Positions 46,234-57,731 of a stretch of DNA of 64,000 nt are shown here, piece by piece; positions within the stretch are counted from its first letter, which is position 1, and every line of letters starts with the position of its first letter. A model generated the notes under the pieces. It worked only from the letters and a program-made list of their open reading frames with translations, was not told where the DNA came from and searched no databases. Position numbers and translations under genes: made by a program. The stretch covers positions 12,462,001-12,526,000 of the forward strand of contig OZ176051.1 of NCBI GenBank assembly GCA_964247055.1, given 5' to 3'. This DNA comes from Paragordius varius (Eukaryota; Nematomorpha).

Positions 46234-49217
46234 AAATTGGATGTATATCAGGGATGGTTAATATCATAGTAAAAAATTCTACACAGATTATGTTTAATAA
46301 AAATATTAAATGGACAGAATGGTATATTGTATGTTGGGTCTAATCAAGCAAAAACAGATTAAATTTCAAGGTTTCATTCTTGTTTGTAAAAATGTATGAA
46401 TTTTTTTAATTTAGGTGGATTTTATAGATTAAGCCCCAAACTTTTTCCAAGAAATTTTGAAAAAAAAGTAATTTTCTCTCGGTAACAATTATAAAATAAT
46501 ACCAAAAATTTCTCATAACTGGAAAAATTTCGTAGGGTTTTTGAATTTTGTTAACTAATGTTTATTCATTTAAAAAAATGTAAAAAATTGTCCATATGTA
46601 CTACATACATAATGGTAACCCTTATTTCAAGTATACCATCTCATCAGGTAAAAAAGCATAGGTATACTTGAGAAAAAGTTTGAATACTATGATTTATAAA
46701 ATATTTTAATATTTTATATATGCATACTTGTTAAGCATATGGTCAATATTTATTATTTATTAAGTAGAATTACAGTAGAGTATAGCATAACACATTATTA
46801 ATCCATAAAAGAATGAAAAAGTCTTTTTTTAAAAAAAACAAGCTTAGGAGTATATAGACATATCCATAATATCCCCTTGTACATTTTTTAAATCTTTTAT
46901 GGACTAATATTGTTTTATTCCATACGATACTGTATAAGTAAGGGTGTTTAATAATACAGAGATTTTAGAGATAATCCCACTTAGGTATCTACTAACACTA
47001 CTGGGAAAAAAACCCATACATATGAATATTGAATTACATATCGAATGCAGCAGGATTATATAAATTAATTTTTATAAATTGATAATCCTAAATATATATA
47101 AAAACAAATAAATAAATATAAGAAAAGTAAATATGTATTACTGTAATATAAAACCAACCCCCTTATATAGAGTTTATATATGTGATTAAAAATTATGTTA
47201 TAATAACTCAAATATTTAACAATAAGTATCTCCAGTAATGATTGATTAATCTGTTCTAAATTTTGTTATTGGGGTTTAAAAAGGGGGATTGATTAAGGTA
47301 AAATGCTTTTACACACTAGCATATAGGGTCAAACATACATCACATGTATAAAAATAGAAATATTGCTAAAAATATATGGGGAACATGTTTAATTATGCCC
47401 ATTGTGTGGTTTAAAATTATACATCAACCGCAAATCAAAATTTTTAATTTTACATAAAACATTGAATTTACAGTAGCGTATGCTAACAAACAATAAATGG
47501 TTGTAAATGTATAATTATTCTACCTCTTAACATTAATATTGTTTTAATTATGGACAAACTTGTGTCATACGCTAGTATTTTTATTTATTTAAGTTTCTTA
47601 GTTTAACATACATATGTAAGTGGTATCTATCAGTATATTAAATGCATATGGTAGAGTAATTAATCAACAAAATATCTATTCTACTAAAATGCAAAAATTT
47701 AAGAGAAAGGAATCTTATCAAATATAATAAATCTCTCAGTTGAGCTTAAAAAATGGATCCAAATCAAAATAAAAAAAAATATTTTTTACACCAAAATTTG
47801 CGTATTCCCACAAAAAACTAGGTAACTTGGAACATTTTGAAGCCATAATAAACCCAAAAGTCATAAATTAATGATTAGTAAATATGCTAATGACAATAAT
47901 ATATTTGAATAATAAATCTTTTTTGGCTTCTGTTATAAGGGGTGGTTTTGATGCCCTAGTGTTTTACACTTTAATAGAACGGGTTTTTGTTATCAATTAA
48001 AAAAAAATTTTTTGCAAATTTTCATGCAACATTCCAATTTTTCAAACCATTCTTTAATTACAGTCATGTACCCTTTTATCAAAAATTTCTTTCGTTAAAA
48101 GGGTACAAATACTTGTTAAAGGGAAAAAAGTGTATGGTATTTACAATATCATATTCATCAAAAAAGTATAAGAATTTCGAAAAAGTTCTTGTTTTTCCCA
48201 TTCTTTACCAAATATTTATGGACCCATTTAACAAAAAAAAATAAATTTTTGATAAAATAAAGGATGTATGAATGTAAATTAAAAATTGTATTATGATAAT
48301 TAAATATATACCGCTGTGATGACGGTGGCATCATAGGTATTATAGGGACCAGTAATCGTCTGACTTGTAACTTGTACACTAAAGTAGGGATTATTTATGA
48401 GAGGCCAGGCCCCAGAAATCCGACACGTTTCAAACGAGCTATCGTATCGTACAAGGTGTGGATCCCCAAACAATGAACAATACCAATTTGGGGTAAAGGG
48501 CGGCACTCCTTTTTTATTCAAAGGAATTGATTGCGATTTTGTTTTTGATTCTTTTGACCTACTTTGAGCGTAGTAGTTTTCTATTGGGGTGCTGCTACGT
48601 GGATCATACGTACATTGTGATGTTATTGCGGAGTTATAATTAACTGAATGAGATGGCTTAAAAATTGAGTTTTGCCCAAAACGTGATGGAACGGGATTAG
48701 GTTTTGATTTTTCAACATTCTTCTCTTGCTGCTGTTGTTGTTTAATAGTATCTTCCATTATACGTAAAGGATTAGCAGCAGGAGGTGGTGATGGGGTATA
48801 CGTTATCCCATATTCATAGTATAAGACATCTTGATTCAACCGTTCATTCAAATTTGAATTTGTATTCGTATTTGTATTCTGTTGCATGGATAAATGTTGT
48901 TGTGGCTTAGATGAACGGCCCCTATTTTTGCGAGCCTTGATTCTGGCTCTAAGTTTAGCTAGGCGTGTGGTTTCATCAGCTAAAATTTGACGACATTCAT
49001 ACTTATTGTACCATTGTGATAAAAAAAGGCTCGTCGTGTGATAATTTAAGTCACCGCGACACGATTTGCCTGCCGGTAGGCAGTTGGTGTACGTTTCAAG
49101 CAATTGACAATACTTTAGATTGGAGCCTTGGGTTATGTCCATTTCTGATATGGAAGCACGATACATCTCAGCACAATGTTCAATGTTACAGGAGAAAGCT
49201 AATATACAGTAAAACAT
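43837..49217 (-). CDS. Repulsive guidance molecule (RGM/hemojuvelin family)
   Basis: A membrane-anchored BMP co-receptor and neogenin-ligand family. Exons, minus: 48312-49217, 45293-45468, 43837-45025 (756 codons as modelled; vertebrate RGMs about 430-450). N-terminal Cys-rich domain: CNIEHC, YCQLLETYTNCL, SCRGDLNYHTT, KYECRQIL. A Lys/Arg-, Asn- and Gln-rich linker (QQQQQ) follows, then the partial von Willebrand D region WYCSLFGDPHLVRYDSSFET with the GDPH motif (251-254), the known self-cleavage site of RGMs, and SGAWPLINNPYFSVQVT. Next come ITVIIKQNYPCAEEKIYEA, YIGAYISIR, LCWNGCPKQEQID and the family signature FLDACTYDLLTTG. The C-terminus SIIILVVIVITLNTFD would suit a GPI-anchor signal. 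The 5' end is uncertain: Met1 here gives too short a signal peptide, and a TATTAG acceptor at 49208 suggests an unseen upstream exon. Which RGM paralogue it matches cannot be said. Confidence 0.85.
46197..46229. repeat. (AT)n microsatellite
   Basis: About 16 AT dinucleotides in the first intron of the RGM-like gene. Confidence 0.93.
46772..46937. repeat. Hairpin-forming inverted-repeat element with TACAGTA ends
   Basis: TACAGTAGAGTATAGCATAA at the left pairs with TATTCCATACGATACTGTA at the right, and AATCCATAAAAGA pairs with TCTTTTATGGACT. About 166 bp, with the size and end type of the elements at 49296-49502. First intron of the RGM-like gene. Confidence 0.6.
47470..47579. repeat. Short inverted-repeat element with CAGTAGCGTATG ends
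   Basis: ACAGTAGCGTATGCTAACAA at the left and TTGTGTCATACGCTAGTAT at the right form imperfect arms of about 110 bp overall. The ends resemble those of the element at 46772. First intron of the RGM-like gene. Confidence 0.45.
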
Positions 49218-49295
49218 ATATATTATTACATAGTTTAAGCGTCTTTAAGTATGTCCTATGCGCAAATTAAAGACTTCTTAGCCAACAATATATTA

Positions 49296-49502
49296 TACAG
49301 TTATGCACATTTATATTGGTCCGATTGGCAATACAGCACCGTATGATATAAAACAAATTTTGTCCATAATTAAAAAAATTTCCTTATCTTACTACATTAA
49401 ATCATATTTAATTATGGGTAAAATTTGTTATAAATGATATGCTACTGTATAACAAATTAGCCAACTATAATGTGAATTACCAACATTAACATGCAGACTG
49501 TA
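49296..49502. repeat. Palindromic inverted-repeat element, about 207 bp
   Basis: TACAGTTATGCACATTTATA at the left and AACATTAACATGCAGACTGT plus A at the right. Inner arms: AAACAAATTTTGTCCATAAT pairs with AATTATGGGTAAAATTTGTT, and ACATTAAATCATATTTAAT closes the stem. It is TA-flanked and non-coding, with ends like family E but a different interior. Confidence 0.75.
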
Positions 49503-52479
49503 TTTGTATCTCAATAACAAGCGATTAAATTTATTGTTAAAATTTATTCGTAATAACTAAAATCTGTAAAAAATTATTGTTTTAATCTACGGTATCTTAC
49601 CTAATATTTCACAGTAAAAAATTCATAAATAAAAATTATGCGAGTTCAAAGTTTTGAATGAAATATAAGTTCTAATATATAAAAACATTTTACAATTGTT
49701 TTTGATATTCAAAAAAAGTGCTTTATTTGTTGTTTTAGTCATAGTGTTAATTGGCGTCATTAAATTTACATTGCTGGACGGTTATATTTTTGCCTATATA
49801 TAATTTTCGTAATAGAGAGAGAGCAACTTAAACCTAACTTAAACGACCATCACTTGTTTATGGTAATAAAAATGTTTTTGATAGTTAAATATTGTACAAG
49901 CCTACTTTCATCTTAAAAATGCTTGTGCGTTTTTATGCTTTTTTTCCTTTTTATACATGGCGGTAATATACATATAAGCCGACATTTTACACATATCCTA
50001 TGTATAATGTAGTCAGTCGGGATAAATCACATAAAGTTAGTTATATTTTTAAAAAATATTATATACTGTGTAAAGATAACTGAGTTAGTTATGATTGTTA
50101 GTACCTTTTATTTTGTTTTAAATAGATTTTCACCACGATTTTTAGATTTTTTTAAGGCTCCAAAATTATTTGAAAGCTTATTTATAAAATAAGGCCCCCC
50201 ATGCCCGTTCATGAAAAAAAACATGGGTCATTAATCCGCATAATGAACCATTTTTAAAAATATGTACAAAAAAAATTTTTGATTAAAATATAATTATAGA
50301 TATTTGAAACAAAAAATAAAAAATTTTAACATTAAAAAAATGATAAAATAAATTGAAAAAATGTATGTATTAATTATATAATTAGATTTTAGGCGCTGTT
50401 TATTTGTTGAAAAAGCTTTTTAGATGTTCATTTAAGAGATGGTCAACTGCACATCGTTAAGTTAAAATTTAAAAAATTTACCCATTTTATTGAGAATAAT
50501 AAATTGTAAAACAGAGATTATTGGCAGAAGTAGGGAAATTGATTTGCTGCATAGTAATAAAAGGACAAGTCCCATACTTTTTATCATAAACCATGTCGCG
50601 ATCCCAAAAAAGGTAATGATAGATGAAATTGTTTTAGGACCCAAAATACAGAGGGCCTAACAATTTTGGGTGGAATCGAATTTAGATGAACGAAAATGAT
50701 CCAGTTATCGAAGCAAGTTAAAAGTTTCATTCATTAAGGTTAGTTTTTTATGTCAAGCACTTTAAATTTGGAATAATGACGATTATTAAATTATGTAAGA
50801 TCACGAAACGAGACATATCAAAAAAATGTCCTCTTTTCATGGCTAAAAAAATTCTGAAACGTGAAACTATTTAAAAAAAATTATATGTAAAATGTGGAAA
50901 TATAGGTAGATATAAGTGATATAGACAGTAAGGGACCACTAAAAAATCAAATTATAATATCTCTTCTGTGTTTTAAATTAATTTTTTTTGCTGGATGGAT
51001 ATATAAAGATAGGGAATGATAAATTAGAAATATGTATATAAAAAATATTTTTGCTTAAAGTATAGATAGTAGTAAAAAATGTATGTAATTATGAATGTAG
51101 AAATAAAAAAATAGGAAAAAATACTAATAAGTATAAGTAGCATTATGGAAAGTGTAAACAACTAAACAATGCAAAATATAATCTAAGTATAGAGTATACA
51201 ATAGGTTTTTCATTATAATAATTTTTAGTTTATATATGTAGATTTTATCATTACAACAAATGTTATACATTGTAAATAAACAACAGTGAGTCCAACAAAA
51301 AAATGGATACGAATAAAAAAATTACAATATACATAATGTTAGATATAAAATACCCAGGAAAATTTTATATTACTTATAATAGTGTTTACAATTGTTGATG
51401 TAGAATAAAAATTTTAAAGATTGGCCTTTTTGGTTTCTAAATGGCAAAAACAAAATTTAATTTTAATGCAACTAAAAACTAACAATCTTATACTAGCAAC
51501 AGTACAGTCATGCAAATAAAATCCATTTTAGCCAATTCCGTTTAGGCCAAAAAAGTGATTGGATACTTTCATTATCATATGCATAAGTGATTAAACAGTT
51601 CTGAACTACGACGATTCACAAGACATGGCCTAGTTTTGGTTAGCCCCCCAAAACCACAATTTCTAACATTTGAATTTTTAATGTAATTTTTTGAGTAAAA
51701 ACCAATTTGGTTTCTTATATCATCTGAAACAGGGGTGTCGTGGCTTCGTGGATCGCATTTTCTCACAAAAAAACGGACGGTAATAAATAATTTAAAAAGA
51801 GTGGAAAAACAACTGTTTATTTAAATGACTTTGGCTACTTTTTTTGCCATATATATTGCGGAGAAACTATTCAATCAAAAAATATGTTTAAATTTTACTT
51901 GGACAAGATAAATATTGTATTTAAAATTTCTCGCGAGGTTCACACGTTTTTTGGAGGGGTGCCTCGCCTGTTGGATACTTTTGATCTAAAAGCACCTTGG
52001 TGTGGATGTGTTGGTTAAAACAAAAACTTTTTCTTATTGTCTTCAAATGCGTTTTCTACCAGATTACATTTAATACAATATATAATATCAGGTAAATAGC
52101 AGAGAAATGCAATTAGGAAACTATATGTAAAAAATAAAATAATATATTTTCTTCAATATAATTTTCATATCTTCGGAGAAACAAAAAACTATTTATTCCA
52201 TAAATGTTCATATTACCATCGTTGTAATCTATATATTTAAAAAAATGGAAAGTGTGGCTTTGTGTTCTGTTTCCGGAAAATCGGTAGACCCATTCAAATC
52301 CAAATATCGAAAAAATATTATCATTAATGAATGCCCCGACAATAGCTTCGCCCTTTTTTTGAATTATGGGTAGTTCGGGCCCACCCCGTGTAAAAAACGG
52401 GTTGTTTTTGAAAACACAAGTCCACAAAAATCCGAAAGCGTGTTGGACCATTCGATTTAAAATATGATTTTTTTACTTA
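49503..52479. other. Non-coding A+T-rich DNA, no gene seen
   Basis: 3 kb with no recognisable exon on either strand. The frame at 51575-51766 (minus) and other short frames show no family motif. The missing 5' exon of the RGM-like gene could lie here, but I did not find it. Confidence 0.45.
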
Positions 52480-53810
52480 TTTTCGATTGCGCCGAACATA
52501 GTCGGCTCGCTTTTTTAATTTAGGCCCTCTTTTTACCGGCCCCTGTAAAATGCCACCTTTTTCAAAAAAATTAAGTCCACAAATATGCCCAAGGTATGAG
52601 ACCGTAAAAATTTGATGAGGATTCCAGGTATCCCCTGTAAAAAGGCAAAATCAAGCGTCTTTGATGATAGCTGTTGGGTAAAGAGATACCCGCTAAAAAC
52701 TGACCCGTCATATCGAAATAGCGTGCCTTTGGGGCTAAATTTTAGAAATGAGTTCAATAGATGCCTTAAATATTACCCGAACAAGGCAAAAATTTAGGTC
52801 GTGCGGTTTTTTAAAGCCGTTAATTAGGCCTTTCACGCCCTGAAAAATGCGCCACCATAGATTGACCTTTTGGTTTTGAGGCAATTTTTTGAAAATCCCA
52901 CGAGAGCATATGGAATCAATCATAATTCCAGGTATTACCCGAAGTAAGGCCAAAATTTTGATTGAGCGTTTTTTTGTTTTGCCTCTGGTTACGGGGCTAC
53001 CCGCGTAAAACTGCGTCACCTATCGATACATGCCTTTGGAGCCAAATTTCAGAATACCTATGGGACTATGTGAGTTCAATAAGGGCCTAAAATATTTATT
53101 ACCACTTAAAAAATATTTTACTCCATAGAATTTTTTAGTTTTGAAGCAATATTTCCAAGAACTTATATAAACATATGGGATCAATGATAATTCCAGATAT
53201 TCCTCATATAAAGACAAAAATTTTGTCAGACGCATTTTTTATACCTGCCTCTGGGTAAGGAGCTACCCGCCGAAAACTGCGTCATTATATAGAAGTAGCC
53301 TTGTTTTGGGGCTAATTTACAGAAAATTTATGAAGCCATAGAGCTCATTAAAAGCTTGAGATATTACCCGTAACGGGGTAAAAATTAAGGTCAGGCGTTT
53401 TTTTATTAGCCGTTAATTTGGGGCCTTTATGCCCTAAAAATACGCGATCATATAACGATTATTTAGTGTTGAGGTATTTTTTCAAATAACCCATGAGACG
53501 ATGGTAACAAAGATGATTCCATATATTTGCCCTATAAAGGCAAAAATTTAACTCAGCGCTTTTTCCATATAGGTCTATGGGTAGAGGTCTACCGGAACTG
53601 AGACGCCATACAAAAATGGGGTGGTTTTGGAGCTAATTATCAAACTCAATAAGCCATACGAGTTCAAAGGCTTTACCCATAAATTGGTAAAAAATTATAG
53701 TATTGTGGTTTTTTCCGTTAGCCTTCAATTTGGGGCCTACACACCAGTAAACAATATATTAGTATGAATGCACCGTTTTGAAAATCCTATGAGATCATAA
53801 CTATTAAATA
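52480..53810. repeat. Degenerate tandem repeat of about 300 bp, four or more units
   Basis: Recurring landmarks appear in the same order. GAGATACCCGCTAAAAACTG near 52680, GGGGCTACCCGCGTAAAACTG near 52992, GAGCTACCCGCCGAAAACTG near 53268 and AGGTCTACCGGAACTGAGAC near 53585 are spaced about 312, 276 and 317 bp. GCCGTTAATTAGGCCT, GCCGTTAATTTGGGGCC and TAGCCTTCAATTTGGGGCC recur near 52816, 53410 and 53720. Units also share CC(A/T)GGTATTACCCG-like and AAAATCCCA(C/T)GAG blocks. G+C is clearly higher than in the surroundings. Minus-strand frames of 60-112 codons here are broken and unrelated to known families. Confidence 0.7.
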
Positions 53811-53865
53811 ATGTTTTAAATTAATCCACATATATAAATTATTTTATTGTCCCCTTTTTCAAATC

Positions 53866-53882
53866 CCCCCCCCCTCCCCTCC
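53866..53882. repeat. C-rich low-complexity tract
   Basis: A short run of CCCCCCCCCCTCCCCTCC type just after the tandem repeat, unusual in this A+T-rich DNA. Confidence 0.7.
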
Positions 53883-53933
53883 AGAAATCCGAAGGACTTC
53901 CTCGGCCTGCGTAGCAGCACGAGATTTACGCTA

Positions 53934-53936
<3 letters not shown>

Positions 53937-53976
<40 letters not shown>
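53937..53976. repeat. (AT)n microsatellite
   Basis: About 20 AT dinucleotides following the C-rich tract and the tandem repeat. Confidence 0.93.
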
Positions 53977-53980
<4 letters not shown>

Positions 53981-56965
53981 CTTTTAAGTTATTGTAGATC
54001 CGAGATTATATTTAAACTTGTCCTGATTGAAATGGGATGCTAGTTTCAGCTTATGGCTAAGAATTAGCGGATAAGAGTAAGGTTATAAAACGCAATTTAT
54101 GCGGGGACGGTTAGTTCGATAAACCAGTGACAAACGAATATTCTGATTTCAAAATCAAAGCGCGTTTGAAATAATTCATGCAGTGAAAATGTTAAAACCC
54201 TCCAAATGTGTTTATTTGGTATATTTTGATAATAATTGATTAGGAGCTCAAGTTAATAATAGGTACTGGAATCAGATCGACCAAAATTTTATCAACATGA
54301 TGTCTACTCTAGTTATCAGGCCTTGAATGTAAATTGGAATGCAGAATCCATGCCCGTTTGCACACACTTTATATTTGATTTGATCTGATTTGAAGTATAA
54401 ATTTTCACATTTTAAATTTATTTTGTTACATATAAAGACTAGTTATATTACCTATCTTATTCGACATATTTGACACTCCCTAAAAGAAGTTATTAAAACT
54501 CTTGACTAAGGTGAAAGTAGGGCGGAAATTATGCCGCAAATCTCTTCCCGTATAGACTGAATTACTGATGGAGAAAGTAGCAAAAATATTTAAGGAATTT
54601 ATTGGTAGAGATGTTAACAATAAAAACAACACTTTAATCAATTTTGGAAAAGTCAAATTTTCACACTCAATTCAAATGCGCAAAGCAATTAAACTGTATA
54701 GCCCTAACACCCATATTGATCTAAAATACATGAGCCCTACGGGTTTTAAGGCAATTAATAGGGGGAAATTTCAGACGATATTATATTATAAGACTAGGGA
54801 TGTTTAACTGATCACACTATGATAAAAACGCTATAAATCTTATATGATCATATTAATACAATTTCAGCCTTTAGGAAGGAATGCATCCTGATATTATCGG
54901 CCATGAATAGTTTTTATTGCGTAATAATGGTAAAAATTAGTTTGAGCTGGTAGTATTGATATCTAACTCTACTACTTTATACCTTGGTTGAGAAGTTTGG
55001 TAAGTATGATATAGATTCCCGCTCATGATAACTTTTCGTCAGAAAAACCTTAAGAAGATAGAGATAGCCAATAAAACAAGGACCCTAATGATAGAAAAAC
55101 TATATCCAGAGTATCTGAAAATATGTGATGCCAAAAGAAAACCAAAATGATAGTGTTCTGGTCTAAGATATGGCGGGAAAAACAAAAAAATCCCATATAC
55201 GATCGATATCTGCTTTGGTCAATTTTTTTAAGATTACTGACGTTATCCTTCCAAGTCTAGCCAAAGACTTATGATTCATATTATAGAGCAAAATGGATAC
55301 ATTTTACATTTCGGAAATTGGGAGGGGTGGGGAAGAGATTGAAAAGTAACTTTGCATATCATGGATAAACATATTTTTTACGTCAAATACCAGATCTCTG
55401 AAATGTTAAAAAATTTGAATTTACACAAAAAAATTCCAAATTAAAATCCATTTTCTAACAAAATTGTATGTTCGAATCTATGAAAGCTGTATATTTGCCT
55501 TTTTGGGACTTTGCTAAAATCTATCATTTAGTTATATCAAACATATGATAGGATATACAGAGTAATTTTTAAAAAGAGATCATAACTCTGAATTATCTTA
55601 GTGTCAATCAATTTATGATTAAAAATAGTCTTTTTTTATAAATGATTTAAATTTTTAATCCATTTATACCTAATTAATTAAAATATTGATTTAGCTGATA
55701 AAGATTCATTGGTATCGTAGAAACTTTACTATTTTTCACAATCCATCACAAATGATTTTTATTTATATCAAATATTTTGGTTTAGGAAAAAGTATTTTAT
55801 ACGATGAGTTAGTTGTTAACAAGATGTGATTATTTATTTTTTGCGACTGACGATGCCTTAAAGGGTACTTACCTCTTGAAATTAATCCTGTGTTTACAAA
55901 GATAATTTGACTATAACCGGATATTATATCTAATCTTGTTTGGAGCTAACACTTTTGCCGGAAAATTATTAGAAACACACAATTATTTTTCGTGAAGGCG
56001 GCGTATTTAACAACGGGTGGCGTCCTGTCTAATAGCTATAATTAGAATGTTACGCCTATGTAAAATTAATCTAAACTTTTTTTTGTAAAACTATCCAAAT
56101 AATTATTTAACGGATTCTAATTTTATGCAAAACGATGCCAGTAATAACGATGTAGCTGTACAACACACATACAAAAGTAATTGGGTTATAAATAATAATT
56201 GAATTTGCGAATTAATAAATAATATAGAATATTTTGAGCCTTACGCTTAATAGAAATTGATTAAAGGATATTTTATGGAGTATCTCTAGTTTTACATATC
56301 TATGTTTTTATGGATAGTTGGGCCTCTCAAAAGTTTTTAGCGAGTGTCCGTTGCAAATTTCTTAATTTTGTCAACAAATAAAATCTTATGCATAACTTTC
56401 TTTAATAGAATCAAAAAATGCCTATATATACAGAATATATGTTACTCTAATCTAAATTGGTTTATATGAGTATTGGCATTAAACTCAAGCTAAACTAAAA
56501 GATAGTTCAACTATGTGTAAAATATCCAGATATAATTTAAATAGACCTACTCTTTTTCCGGAAAATGGCTTCTAGAATTAACAACCAAATAATTTAAAAT
56601 ATAGACAACATTAAATGACTACCCAATCAGTGTAGAGATAGGGGAAAGAAAAATTTATAGGTGTTTGGTTAAAGGTATCCTATTATTTACAGTAAAGCAC
56701 TCTTATAACAGCGCGCATAAAGGTAATTATCAGCTCATGATTTTATTTTTTTTTATTTAACATATCGTTTAAATCAGATAGAGAGCCCTCATAATAAATC
56801 AAAAATCATAAATTTATATCACTGTTAAAACTTATTAGGATTTTAAAAATATATAATTCAATTGGAAAATAATTTTTATAATCAATTTAAACTTTCCATA
56901 AAAATGGATGATGCCGATACAGACCCATGAATTTTTTTTACCATCGGGTTAGAATCAATGGAGGT
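53977..56965. other. Unassigned DNA with decayed-looking open stretches
   Basis: 3 kb without a recognised gene. 54568-54807 (plus) is open for 79 codons from an ATG (MEKVAKIFKEFIGRDVNNKN and so on). A 40-codon stretch near 55030-55155 reads NLKKIEIANKTRTLMIEKLY. I recognise neither. They look more like remains of a transposon or lost gene than a live gene, but this is only an impression. Confidence 0.3.
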
Positions 56966-56969
56966 ATAC

Positions 56970-57516
56970 TTTTTAACGCTTCGATTTAAATTGGGGTATT
57001 TAGTTAATATTTTTTAAAAACCACTGAAAGAAACGGTTTCAATTTAATATATGCTTCTATCCTCATAAAAATTATATAAGTAATTGAAAATATCTGAATA
57101 AAATTTAGTTAAAAAAAGTTCCGTATCAAACTACTTCGACGCCATATTTTAAAAAACATTTCTGCTACGTATCGTGTTTATTTAATTCTAACGCAAATTA
57201 AAGGTAATTTTTTATAAATTTACATTTAACTTTGATATAAATAGAAAAAGTATATTTTGCATTATTATTATATTTAGCTTATGCATGTTAGGATGGCTAA
57301 ATTTTTACCTTTGGGTTTTACCTCTGAATAAGTATTATCAAGTATTTTTGAAATTTTTTTATACTTCGGTTGTTATATAAGTGCAAGCTTTTGCTATTGT
57401 TTAAATTTATTCCATATTTTTTTAAAAATATATAATTTTAGACAAGCCTACGATATCCAACGACCCCAATTTAAATCAAAGGTCTAAAATGAATGTGTTG
57501 TATCTATACTAGTGTT
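56970..57516 (+). repeat. Inverted-repeat element family A, copy 5
   Basis: TTTTTAACGCTTCGATTTAA with AATTGGGGTATTTA at the left; TGAATGTGTTGTATCTATAC at the right; the interior marker CAAACTACTTCGACGCCATA is present. It lies 45 kb from the other copies, so the family is dispersed and not merely clustered. Confidence 0.72.
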
Positions 57517-57731
57517 CATAGAAATTAGCCTATTGTATTTTTAATTATTTAAAAAATATATTTTATCAACATACATTTCTTATCATCATTCAGATCAAAA
57601 TTGAGACCAATATTTACTGTCATCGATCCTTATATTTATGTAAGTAAAATGTTAATTATTTGTTACATTTTTTTTATATATGCAGACATAGGCTACATAT
57701 AAATACAGACGAAAGAAAATATTGCAAGCAT

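Noticed and set aside
47987..48244. 85-codon frame in the RGM intron
   Set aside because: Lys/Phe-rich low-complexity peptide with no motif; expected by chance in A+T-rich DNA.
52113..53235. Series of minus-strand frames of 71-112 codons suggesting a broken gene
   Set aside because: They lie in or beside the 300-bp tandem repeat, change frame from unit to unit, and show no conserved family motif.
54568..54807. 79-codon frame as a real gene
   Set aside because: No recognised similarity, no splice partner and no conserved neighbour; kept only as an unassigned stretch.
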